Shown: positions 37,101-46,454 of the stretch, in pieces
How the letters are laid out: each line of letters begins with the position of its first letter
How positions within the stretch are numbered: the stretch's first letter is position 1
Assembly: GCA_034359265.1 (NCBI GenBank)
Contig: CP136890.1
Coordinates: forward strand, 44,552,501-44,616,500
Length of the DNA stretch: 64,000 nt
Source of the DNA: Canna indica
Taxonomy: Eukaryota; Streptophyta; Magnoliopsida; Zingiberales; Cannaceae
Direction of reading: 5' to 3'
Program-made: the position numbers and the translations under genes
Notes under the pieces: model-generated
The model's database searches: none
What the model was told of the DNA's origin: nothing
The model's input: the letters and a program-made list of their open reading frames with translations, nothing else

Positions 37101-37608
37101 GAGATTGAGTACTGTTAGCTCCAGCTTGGACCGGTAGTGAAAATGATTCATTGAAACTACTTGGAGGAATGTCTGCTCTAAGTTCAACTGTCATAGGTAT
37201 TGATTCATTTGGTTGACTACATAGAGGAATGTCTTCTCCAAGTTCAACTGTCACAGGTATTGATTCATTTGGTTGACTACATGGAGGAATGTCTGCTCCA
37301 AATTCAACTATCACAGGTATTGATTCATTTGGTTGACTACATGGAGGAATGTCTACTTCATTGGGTTCACTGAAGCTGCTAGGGTTCACTGTCACAGATT
37401 GTTTTTTGATGTTTCTAGCCTCTGTGTATTCATCATCATTGGTATCTTCAAACTCACTTGACATTAGTTCATCTTCAGTTTCACCCATAGGCATAAAATC
37501 TGATGACTCTGATGACTCTTCAGGTTGTATTACCTCCATAGGTTCTAGTCGCACAAATTGAAACCTATCACAACCGCTGCTGGAACTACTACTCGAATCA
37601 TGACACAC
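34186..37608 (-). pseudogene. MULE transposase (MuDR type), minus strand, split by solo LTR
   Basis: The main ORF 36244-37608 (454 aa) has an acidic/Ser-rich start, a 20-residue tandem repeat (DIPPCSQPNESIPVTVELG type, three and a half copies), then the MuDR N-terminal DNA-binding domain (QFKDAVQSYALYNGVNIRW, CPWRIYGSYK, TFIVKTYLGEHRCSR) and the start of the MULE catalytic domain (CRPVIGLDGYFLK, first catalytic Asp). A single TAG at 36241-36243 replaces a sense codon; the frame then continues (MFPIAWAVVEGEN, second Asp region) into the solo LTR. Past the LTR it resumes in frame (34739-34809), has a gap of about 48 nt with GT..AG ends (34691-34738), and continues to RHLYANWKKRF, then frame-shifted to NNISETFNSYIIQARSKP near 34380-34440. 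Upstream in-frame text with stops (37620-37860) has HPEKEP repeats. The enzyme would cut and join the MULE ends. Confidence 0.88.
34815..36182 (+). mobile_element. Solo copia LTR (A/B-type) inside the MULE transposase
   Basis: TSD AGAAC at 34810-34814 and 36183-36187. Starts TGTTGGCTTAAGGG and ends AGAACA. It contains the GGTCGACC palindrome array (about 35120-35470), TATA box 35507-35514, and the family U5 block with GGCCGAACCACTATA. 1368 bp, no internal genes. It is the youngest layer in the stack G-I, G2, MULE, LTR. Confidence 0.93.
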
Positions 37609-38359
37609 ATAATCATGATGAACTACTACCCTCTCATAACCACTGCTTGTTTTCCCTTCTCAACATCAGGATGAAGGGGCTCTTTTTCAGGATGAACAGG
37701 CTCTTTTTCAGGATGAAATTCACTTCTATCCATTGCTTGTTTTCCCTTCTCAACATCACGAGCAACAAGTTATTTTTCAGGATGAAATCCATTGCTGGAA
37801 CTACTACTAGAGTTACTATTGGAGCTACCCTTATCAACAGGTTGTTCATTACTTGGCGGGTGGACCAACAAAAGACTTAGGTTTTAATATTAGTTTTAGG
37901 TATTTAATATGAGGGGCTGACGTGGCGTTTGGGATTTAAAAAAAAAATAGGATCCAACTTTGATGATGTGGCAAGTGGGTATTAAAAAATATTTATTTAA
38001 TACACATCAGCATGCTACATCGTCAGGTTAACGGCGCGGCGAACAGAGTCTTGACGGAATGCTACAATTGGAACAAATATCTTAGTACGTGTACACAATT
38101 GATACAAAGTAAACTACGGGCCACAATTGAGAAAAAGTCCAAAGTACAGGCTATATTTACGTATTTTCCCAATTTGAAACTACTAAAATTGTTTTGATTT
38201 TTTTTTTTAATAAAGATTTGCGCCGCTGTCTTTTTGTTCATGTTACTTGGATGTACTGTGTTTTCTTTTGTATTGTTGTTTAGGGCATGTGGTAGGCTTC
38301 GGGGTACCGACACATACCCTGCCAGGTCACGCGACCCTGAGTTGGGGCGTGACAGTTAT

Positions 38360-38483
38360 GGACTGAGTGGATATCGTACTTGATGTTTAGAGCATTATGG
38401 GCCGAGTGGATATGGTACTTGATGTTTGGACCATTATGGGCCGAGTGAATACTGTATTTGATGATTGGGATGTTTTCAGCCGA
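38360..38483 (+). repeat. 40-bp tandem repeat of G-I flanking G2
   Basis: Nearly three units of GAGTGGATATNGTACTTGATG plus TTTGGACCATTATGGGCC. The left flank of G2 (about 24950-24968, GTTTGGACCGTTAT) is the end of a further unit, showing that the two sides were once joined. Confidence 0.8.
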
Positions 38484-41229
38484 CTCTACTAGAAATATGT
38501 TATTCGGCAATGGCGATAACAACGATCGCTCAAGCCGTTGCAATTTCTAACGACGTTCTTACGGCCACTCAGGCCACTCTGCAATGCTTTGATACGGCCG
38601 CTCTAGCCGTTGCAGATATATTATCACATTAGCAATGACTTAGTTACGGCTATTGCATCCGTCACTCTTAGCCGACCGCGCGCTTACGGCGTGAAAATAA
38701 AATACTTATCAACAACGACGTACTAATGGACGAGTGAGCCGTTATTGATGATGTTACTTATCAGCAACGACATTCTAACGAATGATTGAGCCATTGCTGA
38801 TAAGTTTATTTAACTCGACCCCAATCGTGCCCGCCCCTTCCTCCTTCTTCTTCCTTTCTTCTACCGTCGCCGATCTGCCGATCTCCGCCCGCCTACCGAC
38901 GCCACTCGCCGCCGCCGCTCGTCGTCGTCGCCCACTGCAGGTAACTTCAGCACCCCCTATTTATTGTAGAACCGACCGAAACCCTAGGTTTAGGGTTTTG
39001 GTCGATCGTCGGCCGCTGGAGCATTGTCTAGTGTCCGACATTATGTCGGACACTGGACGCCGGCGCCAGAGTCCACAGGACTCCGACGCGGAAAAAATGA
39101 GTTAATATTTAGGGTTTTTTTAAACCCTATTTTTTTTCTTTTATTAAATCCTAATTCTAGATTAATTAAATATTTTTATGGTAAATTTAGATGTTTAGAT
39201 TAGTTAAATCTTATATATTTAGATTAATTAAATTTTAGGTTAATTTAGATGTTTAGATTAGATTAGATTAATTTAGATTAATTTAGATAAATGTTTAGAT
39301 TAGATTAATTTAGATTATATTAATTTAGATTAATTTTATTGTTAATCTTTAGATTTAGATCAATTAGAATCGTCCACTTCAGACTCGCGTCGGAATCATC
39401 CACTTTGGACTCATGCCGGAATCGTCCACTGTGGACTCGAACCGACATCGAAACATTTAGAAAATAATCATCCATCCAACGAGTTGATACCTTTTATGTA
39501 CGCATCAACTATTCGAATATGTTTTAGCAAAACCTTAGATCCATTCGGGGGTTGTATGTTCGTGTAAAAGAAGTAGATGATTTTTTATACGACGTACAAC
39601 CCTTGATGAAGAAGATGATGAAGAAGAAGAATTCGAAGACTATTACTCAAATGATGAGGAATAATTGTAAATTATATCTTCTATTAAATCTATATCTACT
39701 ATATATATAATCTAATTATATGCTTATTTGACAGATATGGTGGGTCGTGGTTATCGTCGGACAAGAGATTAAGATTCTCTGATTGGTCAGACTCTAGCAC
39801 TTCCTCTTGCTGCTGATCCTCCTGCCGATGATACTCCTGCCCTTGATCCTCATGCCGCCGAAACTAGTTCATCGAGACGCAGGTAATGCCAACCACGGAG
39901 TCAGGTAGACTCATTAGTGTGATTGGGGAGCTGTAATGTATCATGAATTATGAATTGTTACAAATTCATTATATCATAATATAATATTGAACTTTATTTT
40001 TGTTGTGCAGGTTCGAGCAAGAGGATGTGCCGAGGACCATATCTTCTACGATCTGACGATACATGCGTGGGGCATGGCCCACGTGCCTCGTGAGCACGTC
40101 GACATGCTATGGCGCGAGTTTGAGACACGTATTAAAAATTACAGCCCCGATTGGATTACTCTGGATATATGCGACCAGCTAATGGTGTTTTGGTCGACGG
40201 ATCGATGGCAGGAGGTTTCTAGGACTGTTCGGGGGAGGAGCGCGTCACACTAGCAGCTCAATATCTTTTGTAGTCCACGCTCGTTGTATGGTAAGTGTTA
40301 TACCTTAAATTCAATTATATATTTTATATGTTACTTTGTGTAATAAATAATGTATTTGTTTTGTAAATGTAGACGATGGTGATGGATGACGGGACTGTCC
40401 AGCGACCCTCCCCGATGGAGGTGTTTGAGCGAACTCACCGTTGAGGACATAGGACGGGGGAGTACATCGACACCCGCGCTGCAATCATTATGGTAAGTAT
40501 ATTTATTTAAATTATTCATTATTTAGTTATAATTTTAGTTTTAGGAAAAATATAAAAGAAAAAATCAAACTCGAGTAGGAGACCTACACTCAGATTGTCA
40601 CGCAGCGCGGGGGCACCCCCGAGGACTTTGACGCAGGAGCGTGGGTATGGATGTGTGTATGGGTGTGTGAGTTATGTATCAGGTTAAATGTATCAATGTA
40701 TTAATGGAAATTAGAAATTTTAAAACTTTTCAGTTGCAGGTTAACATCATCAGCAACGGCTTTCCCACGGCTGTCCATGGGAAAGCCATTACTAAAAATG
40801 TATCGTATTTTCTGGGCCGCAACGTCAAAGATGTTGCTGATGACCTACAACAATGGCTTAGCAAGGGGCTTTCACTAATGGCCTTGCCACGACAACCTGG
40901 CCGTTGCTGATGTATATATATACAACTGCCCTGCAGCCGTGCCAGAACCGTTGCTGATACTAATATCAACAACAGTTGTGCGTCGTTGCAAAGCCATTGT
41001 TGATAAGCATGACAACAATGGCTCTGACCCGTAGCAGAACCGTTGGTGATAATGTTATTAGCAATGACCGCTCGGGCCATTGCTGATCCGTGGCTAAGTT
41101 ATCAGCAACGCGATTTTCTGCCACGACTATGTTGCAACGGGCTGGGCCGTTGCATGCCATTGCTAATGGCTTTCAGCAACGGCTCGGCAACGGTTGGAGC
41201 AGTTGCTGATGCTTGTTATTCCAGTAGTG
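38484..41229 (+). mobile_element. CACTA (En/Spm-type) transposon, 2.7 kb, non-autonomous
   Basis: The ends are CTCTACTAGAAAT (one change from CACTACTAGAAAT) and CCAGTAGTG, whose complement is CACTACTGG. Flanking trinucleotides are CGA and CGT, a one-mismatch TSD. Both subterminal zones are packed with GCAACGGC / GCCGTTGCTGAT motifs in both directions (about 38500-38800 and 40740-41215), the expected binding sites of the element's regulatory protein. It holds only a small broken gene (39737-40680); the large CACTA transposase is absent. Confidence 0.85.
39737..40680 (+). pseudogene. CACTA accessory gene (Ptta/En/Spm, Transposase_24-like), broken
   Basis: Exon-like blocks: a start MVGRGYRRTRD with a stop directly after, then a proline/alanine-rich segment to about 39882 (donor CAGGTAATG); an acceptor TTGTGCAG near 40010 followed by FEQEDVPRTI in one frame and WGMAHVPREHVDMLWREFETR in another; a third block MEVFERTHR...GEYIDTRAA (about 40420-40490); and a fourth YTQIVTQRGGTPEDFDAGAW (about 40583-40640). 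The order and motifs match the gene in the second CACTA (60447-63110) and the family known as putative transposase Ptta/En/Spm. Frameshifts and stops make it non-functional. Confidence 0.7.
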
Positions 41230-41489
41230 CGTGTAACTGTGGTGCTTCTTATTATGAGTTTTGTGGATGAATGTTTTACTTTACATGCTCTTACATTTTA
41301 GTATTTTCATATATAGACTTTATGTTTCTCATGCTTATGCTCGGAATATATTGTAGAGGGCTTGGGTAGAGCCACTCATTGAGTTCCTTAGGAACTCACC
41401 ACTTTATTTTTGTTGTTGTTTTGTAGATCTTGACTAATAGAGGTACGGTGGTATACTTATGGCGCAGCTAGGGTTGCAAGATCAAGCAG

Positions 41490-42017
41490 TTCATCCGAGA
41501 TGTTCTGAGATGTTCCGGGATGTTTCGAGATGTTCCGAAATGTTTACAACATCCCATCCGGGATTTTATGGAATATTAAAACATCTTATCCGGGATATTC
41601 CAGGATGTCCCGAGATGTTCCGAGATATTCTGGAATGTTACAACATCCCATCCGGGCTATTATGAAATGTTACAACATCCCATCTGGGGTATTTCGGGAA
41701 TGTTACAACATTCCATCCGGAATGTTGTTTATGACTTGGAAGCTCTTGGTAATTGATTAAGTTGTTGTCCTAGGGATATATGCATCATTATGAGGATGAA
41801 TGCAATCATTCTAGCATCCTAAACTTAAACTCTATTCTTCCCAAACAATCCCGAGGGTCGACGAGCGTCCTTGCCGATTTCTCTGATTTCTTCAATTGGG
41901 GACGTCGTGGGCTAATCGAGATGGAAACTAAAAAGAATTCTTCATGAAAACATTAGTTCTATGTTTGTTATCATCAAAACTGAGATTAAGACCAAGGTTG
42001 AAAACCTTAGGCCAACA
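41490..42017 (-). repeat. 3' LTR of element C, truncated
   Basis: Holds the LTR start (CCAACA at 42012-42017 on the plus strand, reversed) and the GATGTTCCGGGAT / TACAACATCCCATCCGGG array (about 41490-41720). The R/U5 part is missing; the break joins the 3' end of the G-I LTR directly to the array. Confidence 0.85.
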
Positions 42018-44418
42018 ATCTCCCCCTTTTTGATGATGACAAACAAACTTAAGAAAATATTTTCAATAAATCATTAAAGAAGTCAATCATGGGATTTCTC
42101 CCTCTATCAACATGCATATCTATGAAAATAAACTCCCCCTTTTTCTAGAATTCATTGAAATTCAGTGGCATTTTGTTAAATAATTGGAATTTTTCATCAC
42201 ATTTTTAAAAGTCATTCAAACTTTCTCAATACCAGATATGGTCATGTAAAGCAAGTATATCAAGTTTGAAGAGAAAATAATATCATTTGATCAAATTGTC
42301 AACTTAGCACAATTTCATTCAATTTAGGCATGAAAACATGAAAATGACTAAGTACCAAATTTTGCTATATACTCATGTTTTTATTTTAAAAAAAAATAGG
42401 TACCTAGATATCTAACATGAGTGAATCTAAGTATGTGAGTCAGGTTTGGGCTTAAAATAAAATTTCTAAGTCACTTTGTTAACTTAGGTCAAAGGGATAC
42501 TTCAAGTCTATATAAATGAAACTCTTAAATCCCTATCAAAGCATATTCTTGACGAAATTTCTTGAAACTTTAAGAGGACAAATTAGTTTTTTTAAGAAAC
42601 CTACAGGTTCAATAATCAATCAAAAATCAATTTTCTATAAATTCATAGAATTCCTGAAAGTTCAATGGCGTTTCCGTAAATATTAGGTATTTTTTCAAAA
42701 GTTACCGATTTTGATTCAAACTTTCCAGTCATAGCTGAATAATCATTTAAGATGCATGTGTCAAGTTTGAACTCAAAATAAATTCTCTAAGTTCATTTTC
42801 CAACCTATCTTGATTTCAATCAAAAACCGATATTTCAAGTTATCGTTCAAGTTATCAAAATTATTTTAAGAAATGATTTCACTCAAAGAATAATGAGAAC
42901 GATATTAGAAATGGAATCAAAATAGTACACACAAAGTTTCATTTGAATTTTTCGACGAAAAATTAAAATATCAGAAAGATTGATATTTCAAGAGGGTGAT
43001 ACTTTGAATTTCTGAAATCCAACTTCAAAATTCACTATAAATTAGATTCTTGATGAAATTTTCTGAAATTTTTACTGAAGAAACTGGATTTTTCAATGAA
43101 GATGCAATTTCAAGAACCAGTTAAAAAGAATTTTTCTATATTTTTCTAAAATTAACTGAAAATGTTAAAATTTCAATTACATTTTCGTAATTTTCAGTTA
43201 TTTTTCAAAATGTGTTCAGTTTTCATTCAAACTTCTATGATACCACATAATGATCATGTAGAGTGTGTATGTCTAGTTTGAGATGAAAATAATATCATTA
43301 GACCAAGATATCAACCTAGCATGGTTTCATCCTAAAACAAGCAAGTTATCATGAAACTTTGCTTAGGACACCTAGTATTACTCATGATTATCATTACTTA
43401 TGGACACCTAAACTCATGGAATGAAAATGAGACCTCTAAGTCAATTTATTGACTTGGGTCAAACATGCTCAAGAGAGATTATCATGAAATGATCTCTATA
43501 TCATTTTATCCGTATTCTTATGATTTCTTCATTCCAAATACATGGAAACACGTCATACCTATTACTAAACATGTATATGAAGTTTGGACTTAAATTGAAG
43601 TGTCCTAGTCGATTTGTTGACTTGGGTCAAACTTTTCCAAGTTTAAGTCCCCTAAAGTGACCTAGTAATTAACTTGTTCATCTACACATGGATTTTCAAA
43701 TTTGAACACTTAGAATCATGTGATATGTGTATCTAAACATGTTTACCAACTACTAACTCAGAATGAGGTGTCTAATATGAATTTTAACCTATAGCAAGTT
43801 TCATTCAATCAAGATATCATGAAGTTGCCTAAGTTATCAAAATTTTACCTACTCATGAAATTTCATAGATTTGTCATGCAAAATAGAGAAATCATTCAAG
43901 CATAGTTATTAAGGTAATTAAGCAAGAGTTTAACAAAATTCAAACTCATACCTCTTTCAAGAGAATTTTGCCAAACTTGTAATTTACTTTATAATTTTCT
44001 TCATGATAGCATAGCCTTCCATTAACATTTTTAACTTGCAAGTAGACTTTATTAGTAGATTTAATGAAAATAAAGCTACTAGCAAGCAACCCAAACCATA
44101 TAGCAAAGAGAAGAATCAAGTAACATTTTCAAAATCCACTTTGCTAACTAGTTTGAAATCCGTTTGAAAATAACTTATCATGAATCCGAAACGAATCAAG
44201 AGATCTCAAAATATGAAATATTTGAAAATAAAGATCTCCAACCCTTCCCATTGGTTGAAAACCGAAAAGCCACAATTAGCCTACGATTTATAACCTTATA
44301 ACCGCAAGGTCGCATGAGCCCGTTATAGGCTACTAAGGTCTCCGAAGAGACCGGAAAATCAAAATCAAAAATCCATTTCTTAAAAGCATATCAAGAGCGG
44401 ATAAATCAATCGATTCAA
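42018..44418 (-). other. Long non-coding tail of element C with diverged internal repeats
   Basis: No ORF with recognisable motifs in 2.4 kb. The end next to gag (about 43900-44400) matches the A and B tails and holds stems GGTCTC-4-GAGACC (44337-44352) and AGCC-7-GGCT (44317-44331, read on minus). The rest contains loosely repeated blocks of about 500 bp: a segment with TCATTCAAACTTTC then a track like CATGTAAAGNNNGTATATCAAGTTTGA recurs near 42210, 42715 and 43225, and GACTTGGGTCAAA-like text recurs near 42480, 43450 and 43620. The PPT (42018-42031, reversed) abuts the 3' LTR. Confidence 0.65.
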
Positions 44419-46386
44419 TCAAGTATCATAAACTCTAACTATTAGTTGAACAATTAAGGTTGAGAGATGATACCAAAGTATTTTGATGCCAACTTTACCT
44501 AGGGTCCAAAGCGTCCTAACTACACTTGGATTTCTCTTGAATGCACAATCATGAATGTCATGGTCAAAAATTCCACAACAAAAACAATGCCCATTGAATT
44601 TCTTCTTTTCATTATTTTTATGGACATGAGATCTTTCATTAGAATGCTTGTCATGTGAACTAAGATGAGCATGAGCATTCTTCGGAGAACCATTCATCTT
44701 CTTATGATCATAAGGTCCAGAGGTAAAATGTCTAGCATGAGAGTTAAAATGAGCATTCTTTACAAAGACATTTTTCTTTCTAGGATTTCTGAAAAATGAA
44801 ACATTAAATAAATTATTTGCTTTCCTACTCAAGAAAACAACCTTATTTTTCAAGACATTAATGGATTTGTGCAAGGCTTGCATTTGAGATTTCATCATAC
44901 AATTCTCATTTTTCCAAATCTCATTCTCAAATTTGAAATCATTCTTCAAATCATTATTTCTAGATTTCATTTTAGATTTCAAATCATTATTTTCAAGTTT
45001 TAAAGCTTTAAGGTCAAGTTCTAAATTATCATGGCATGAATCAAATGACCTAGACTTCAACTTTTCATTTTCCAGTTTAAATTCATGCAAATGAGAATTA
45101 AGTCTTATATTTTCTTTCTTCAACATTTTATTCTCCTTATCCTTTTTAATAAGCAAGGCATACATTTTCCTACACTCATCTAATAATTCATCATAAGGCA
45201 TATCATGAGAACTAGATGAGTTAATACTATCATTATCATTTGTTAGAAAATCGGCCTTGGACCTAACTCCACCCCAAAAGCTAGCTCAAAGGGAGAGGAT
45301 TGTCCAATCTATTTAAAGGCCATCTAGACCACAACCTTAACCAATGTGGGACTTTAACACACACCCCTCACACCCAGGATCCACATTTGGAGCGTGATGT
45401 TCTGCAGGTGGCCCACTCTCAACCATAGGTTTGGCTCTGATACCATGTTATAAAATCAGCCTTGGACCTAACTCCACCCTAAAAGCTAGCTCGAAGGGGA
45501 AGGATTGTCCAATCTATTTAAAGGCTATGTAGACCACAACCTTAACCAATGTGGGACTTTAACACACCCTCCTCACGCCTAGGATCCACATCTGGAGCGT
45601 GAAGTTCTGTTGGTGGCCCACTCTCAACCACAATCAACAATAGGTCTAGCTAGCCTTTAAATAGATTGGACAATCCTCTCCCTTTGAGCTAGCTTTTGGG
45701 GTGGAGTTAGGTCCAATGCTGATTTTCTAACATAATTATCATGACTAGATGAATGAGAGTGTACGTATCTCATTATTTCCATCTATGAGGCTAACTTTGG
45801 AAGTGACTTCATAGTCATGGCTAGAGGGTGCTTCAAGTGAATGAGAGGTGGAGGTGGAAGCACTTGACCTCTTCCTTGCTTTGTTCTTCATGCTAGGGTA
45901 ATTTTTCTTCACATTCCCTTTTTCTTTACATACATGGCAAATTACCTTTCTTTTTCGGCTCTTGGAGTTGCTTCTTTGACTAGAAGAGCTATGGGCATCA
46001 AAACCAAGGGTAGGGGTAGGTGAATGACCATTGTCATCACTACCTTCATTAGAAGTGTTAATCTCTTCAGTCGTGGCATAATCATATAAAACATTTAAAC
46101 AAGCCCATAAATCGAAAGCCGTAGAACAATGCATGACTCTTTCAATGATGTTATTTGGTATGGCACAAAATATGCAATTCATGGCATCTCCGTTAAACTG
46201 AAACATTTCCTTGTCAAGTTCACTCTAACCATACATGTTAACCTTAGGTTTAATGTATTCAAATTTCAACATGTTATAAACACTAAAACCTCTAGTCTTT
46301 AATAAGGAATACATCTTAGACTTCCAAAGACCAAAGTTTGATTCATCGAATCTAAGAGGTGTGGAAATAACCGACTCTAGTGCCAT
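44419..46386 (-). pseudogene. gag of element C, interrupted and 3' deleted
   Basis: ATG (complement of 46384-46386) starts MALESVISTPLRFDESNFGLWKSKM, close to the B gag start. A TAG replaces a codon near 46230. The capsid part continues (STAFDLWACLNVLYDYATTEE), then a first knuckle that has lost His and the last Cys (CHVCKEKGNVKKNY). After the 45240-45734 insertion the coiled coil follows (LKKENIRLNSHLHE, LKSKMKSRNNDLKND), then a second knuckle CFCCGIFDHDIHDC. Just after VVRTLW a deletion fuses gag to the tail, so the last 32 codons are not gag. Same layout as A and B. Confidence 0.85.
45240..45734 (-). mobile_element. Small LTR-PBS-LTR (TRIM-like) insertion with foldback end, inside gag C
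   Basis: Two direct copies of a sequence of about 185 bp (45241-45425 and 45446-45630) are separated by just 20 bp. Read on the minus strand, copy one ends ATAACA and is followed at once by TGGTATCAGAGCC, a perfect tRNA-iMet PBS, then 7 bp, then the second copy (TGGTTGAGAGTGGG). Each copy has CAATGTGGGACTTTAACAC. An inverted partial copy (about 45650-45732) makes terminal inverted repeats of about 80 bp (TGTTAGAAAATC ... GATTTTCTAACA). ATTATCAT flanks both sides (45232-45239, 45735-45742), a possible 8-bp duplication. Confidence 0.7.
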
Positions 46387-46440
46387 TCTCGGATCTAGGC
46401 AAGATGTAGAAGAGATGGTGAAATCTCCAGCTATGAACCC

Positions 46441-46452
46441 GCTCTGATACCA
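46441..46452 (-). other. Primer-binding site of element C
   Basis: GCTCTGATACCA on the plus strand, the complement of TGGTATCAGAGC, 2 bp from the LTR end at 46455. Confidence 0.9.
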
Positions 46453-46454
46453 AA

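Larger units (their letters stand above)
33881..38170. mobile_element. Mutator-like element (MULE) with long terminal inverted repeats
   Basis: Starts GGGAAAATAC and ends GTATTTTCCC. The terminal inverted repeats extend for about 260-275 bp (33881 to about 34147, and about 37905 to 38170) with few mismatches. The 9-bp TSD AATTTGAAA (33872-33880 and 38171-38179) is perfect; 9-bp TSDs are the Mutator hallmark. It carries a minus-strand MuDR-type transposase gene, interrupted by a solo copia LTR. Confidence 0.95.
24969..38354 (+). mobile_element. G2: near full-length Ty3/gypsy element (Tekay/Del-like chromovirus), with nested MULE
   Basis: TSD GTTAT at 24964-24968 and 38355-38359. LTRs are 24969-27294 and 32190-38354 (the latter holding the MULE). 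The PBS is at 27297-27309, the PPT (CTTAAGGGGGGAAGGT) ends at 32189, and between them lie gag, protease, RT, RNase H, integrase and a C-terminal chromodomain-like segment in canonical gypsy order. Without the MULE and one copy of its TSD the element is about 9.1 kb. Coding parts contain roughly a dozen stops, mostly TAG at CAG/TGG-like positions, so it is dead but recent enough to read throughout. The Tekay/Del assignment rests on RT and integrase motif style. Confidence 0.93.
32190..38354 (+). repeat. 3' LTR of G2, with internal deletion and nested MULE
   Basis: LTR sequence is 32190-33880 and 38171-38354; the MULE is between. Near 32655 about 500 bp present in the 5' LTR (about 25425-25915) are missing. 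The hairpins at 32484-32512 and 33641-33659 and the acceptor-like TTATTTTGCAG (ends 33685) are conserved. It ends GGGGCGTGACA then TSD GTTAT. Confidence 0.9.
21021..41489 (+). repeat. Gypsy LTR G-I, copy 1, split by three insertions
   Basis: After removing the insertions at 21677-22922, 24969-38354 and 38484-41229, the pieces 21021-21676, 22923-24968, 38360-38483 and 41230-41489 read as one long gypsy-type LTR of about 3.1 kb. Evidence: matching TSDs across two of the gaps, a 40-bp tandem repeat that continues across the G2 site, and the same word order in copy 2 (47788-49051). It keeps a donor-like TGTGAGTGG at 23000-23008 and, at 41380-41426, the TGAGTTCC/GGAACTCA hairpin plus TTTTGTAG acceptor-like site. 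It ends where the truncated LTR of element C begins. Confidence 0.75.

Noticed and set aside
38782..39105. 107-aa ORF upstream of the CACTA gene
   Set aside because: It is Pro/Ala/Arg-rich from GC-rich 5' DNA of the transposon, with no match in the second CACTA in the same frame.
45241..45732. Cassandra-type TRIM with a 5S rRNA promoter
   Set aside because: The CAATGTGGGACTTT region recalls TRIM sequences, but I do not see 5S rRNA box A or box C motifs, so I did not name it Cassandra.
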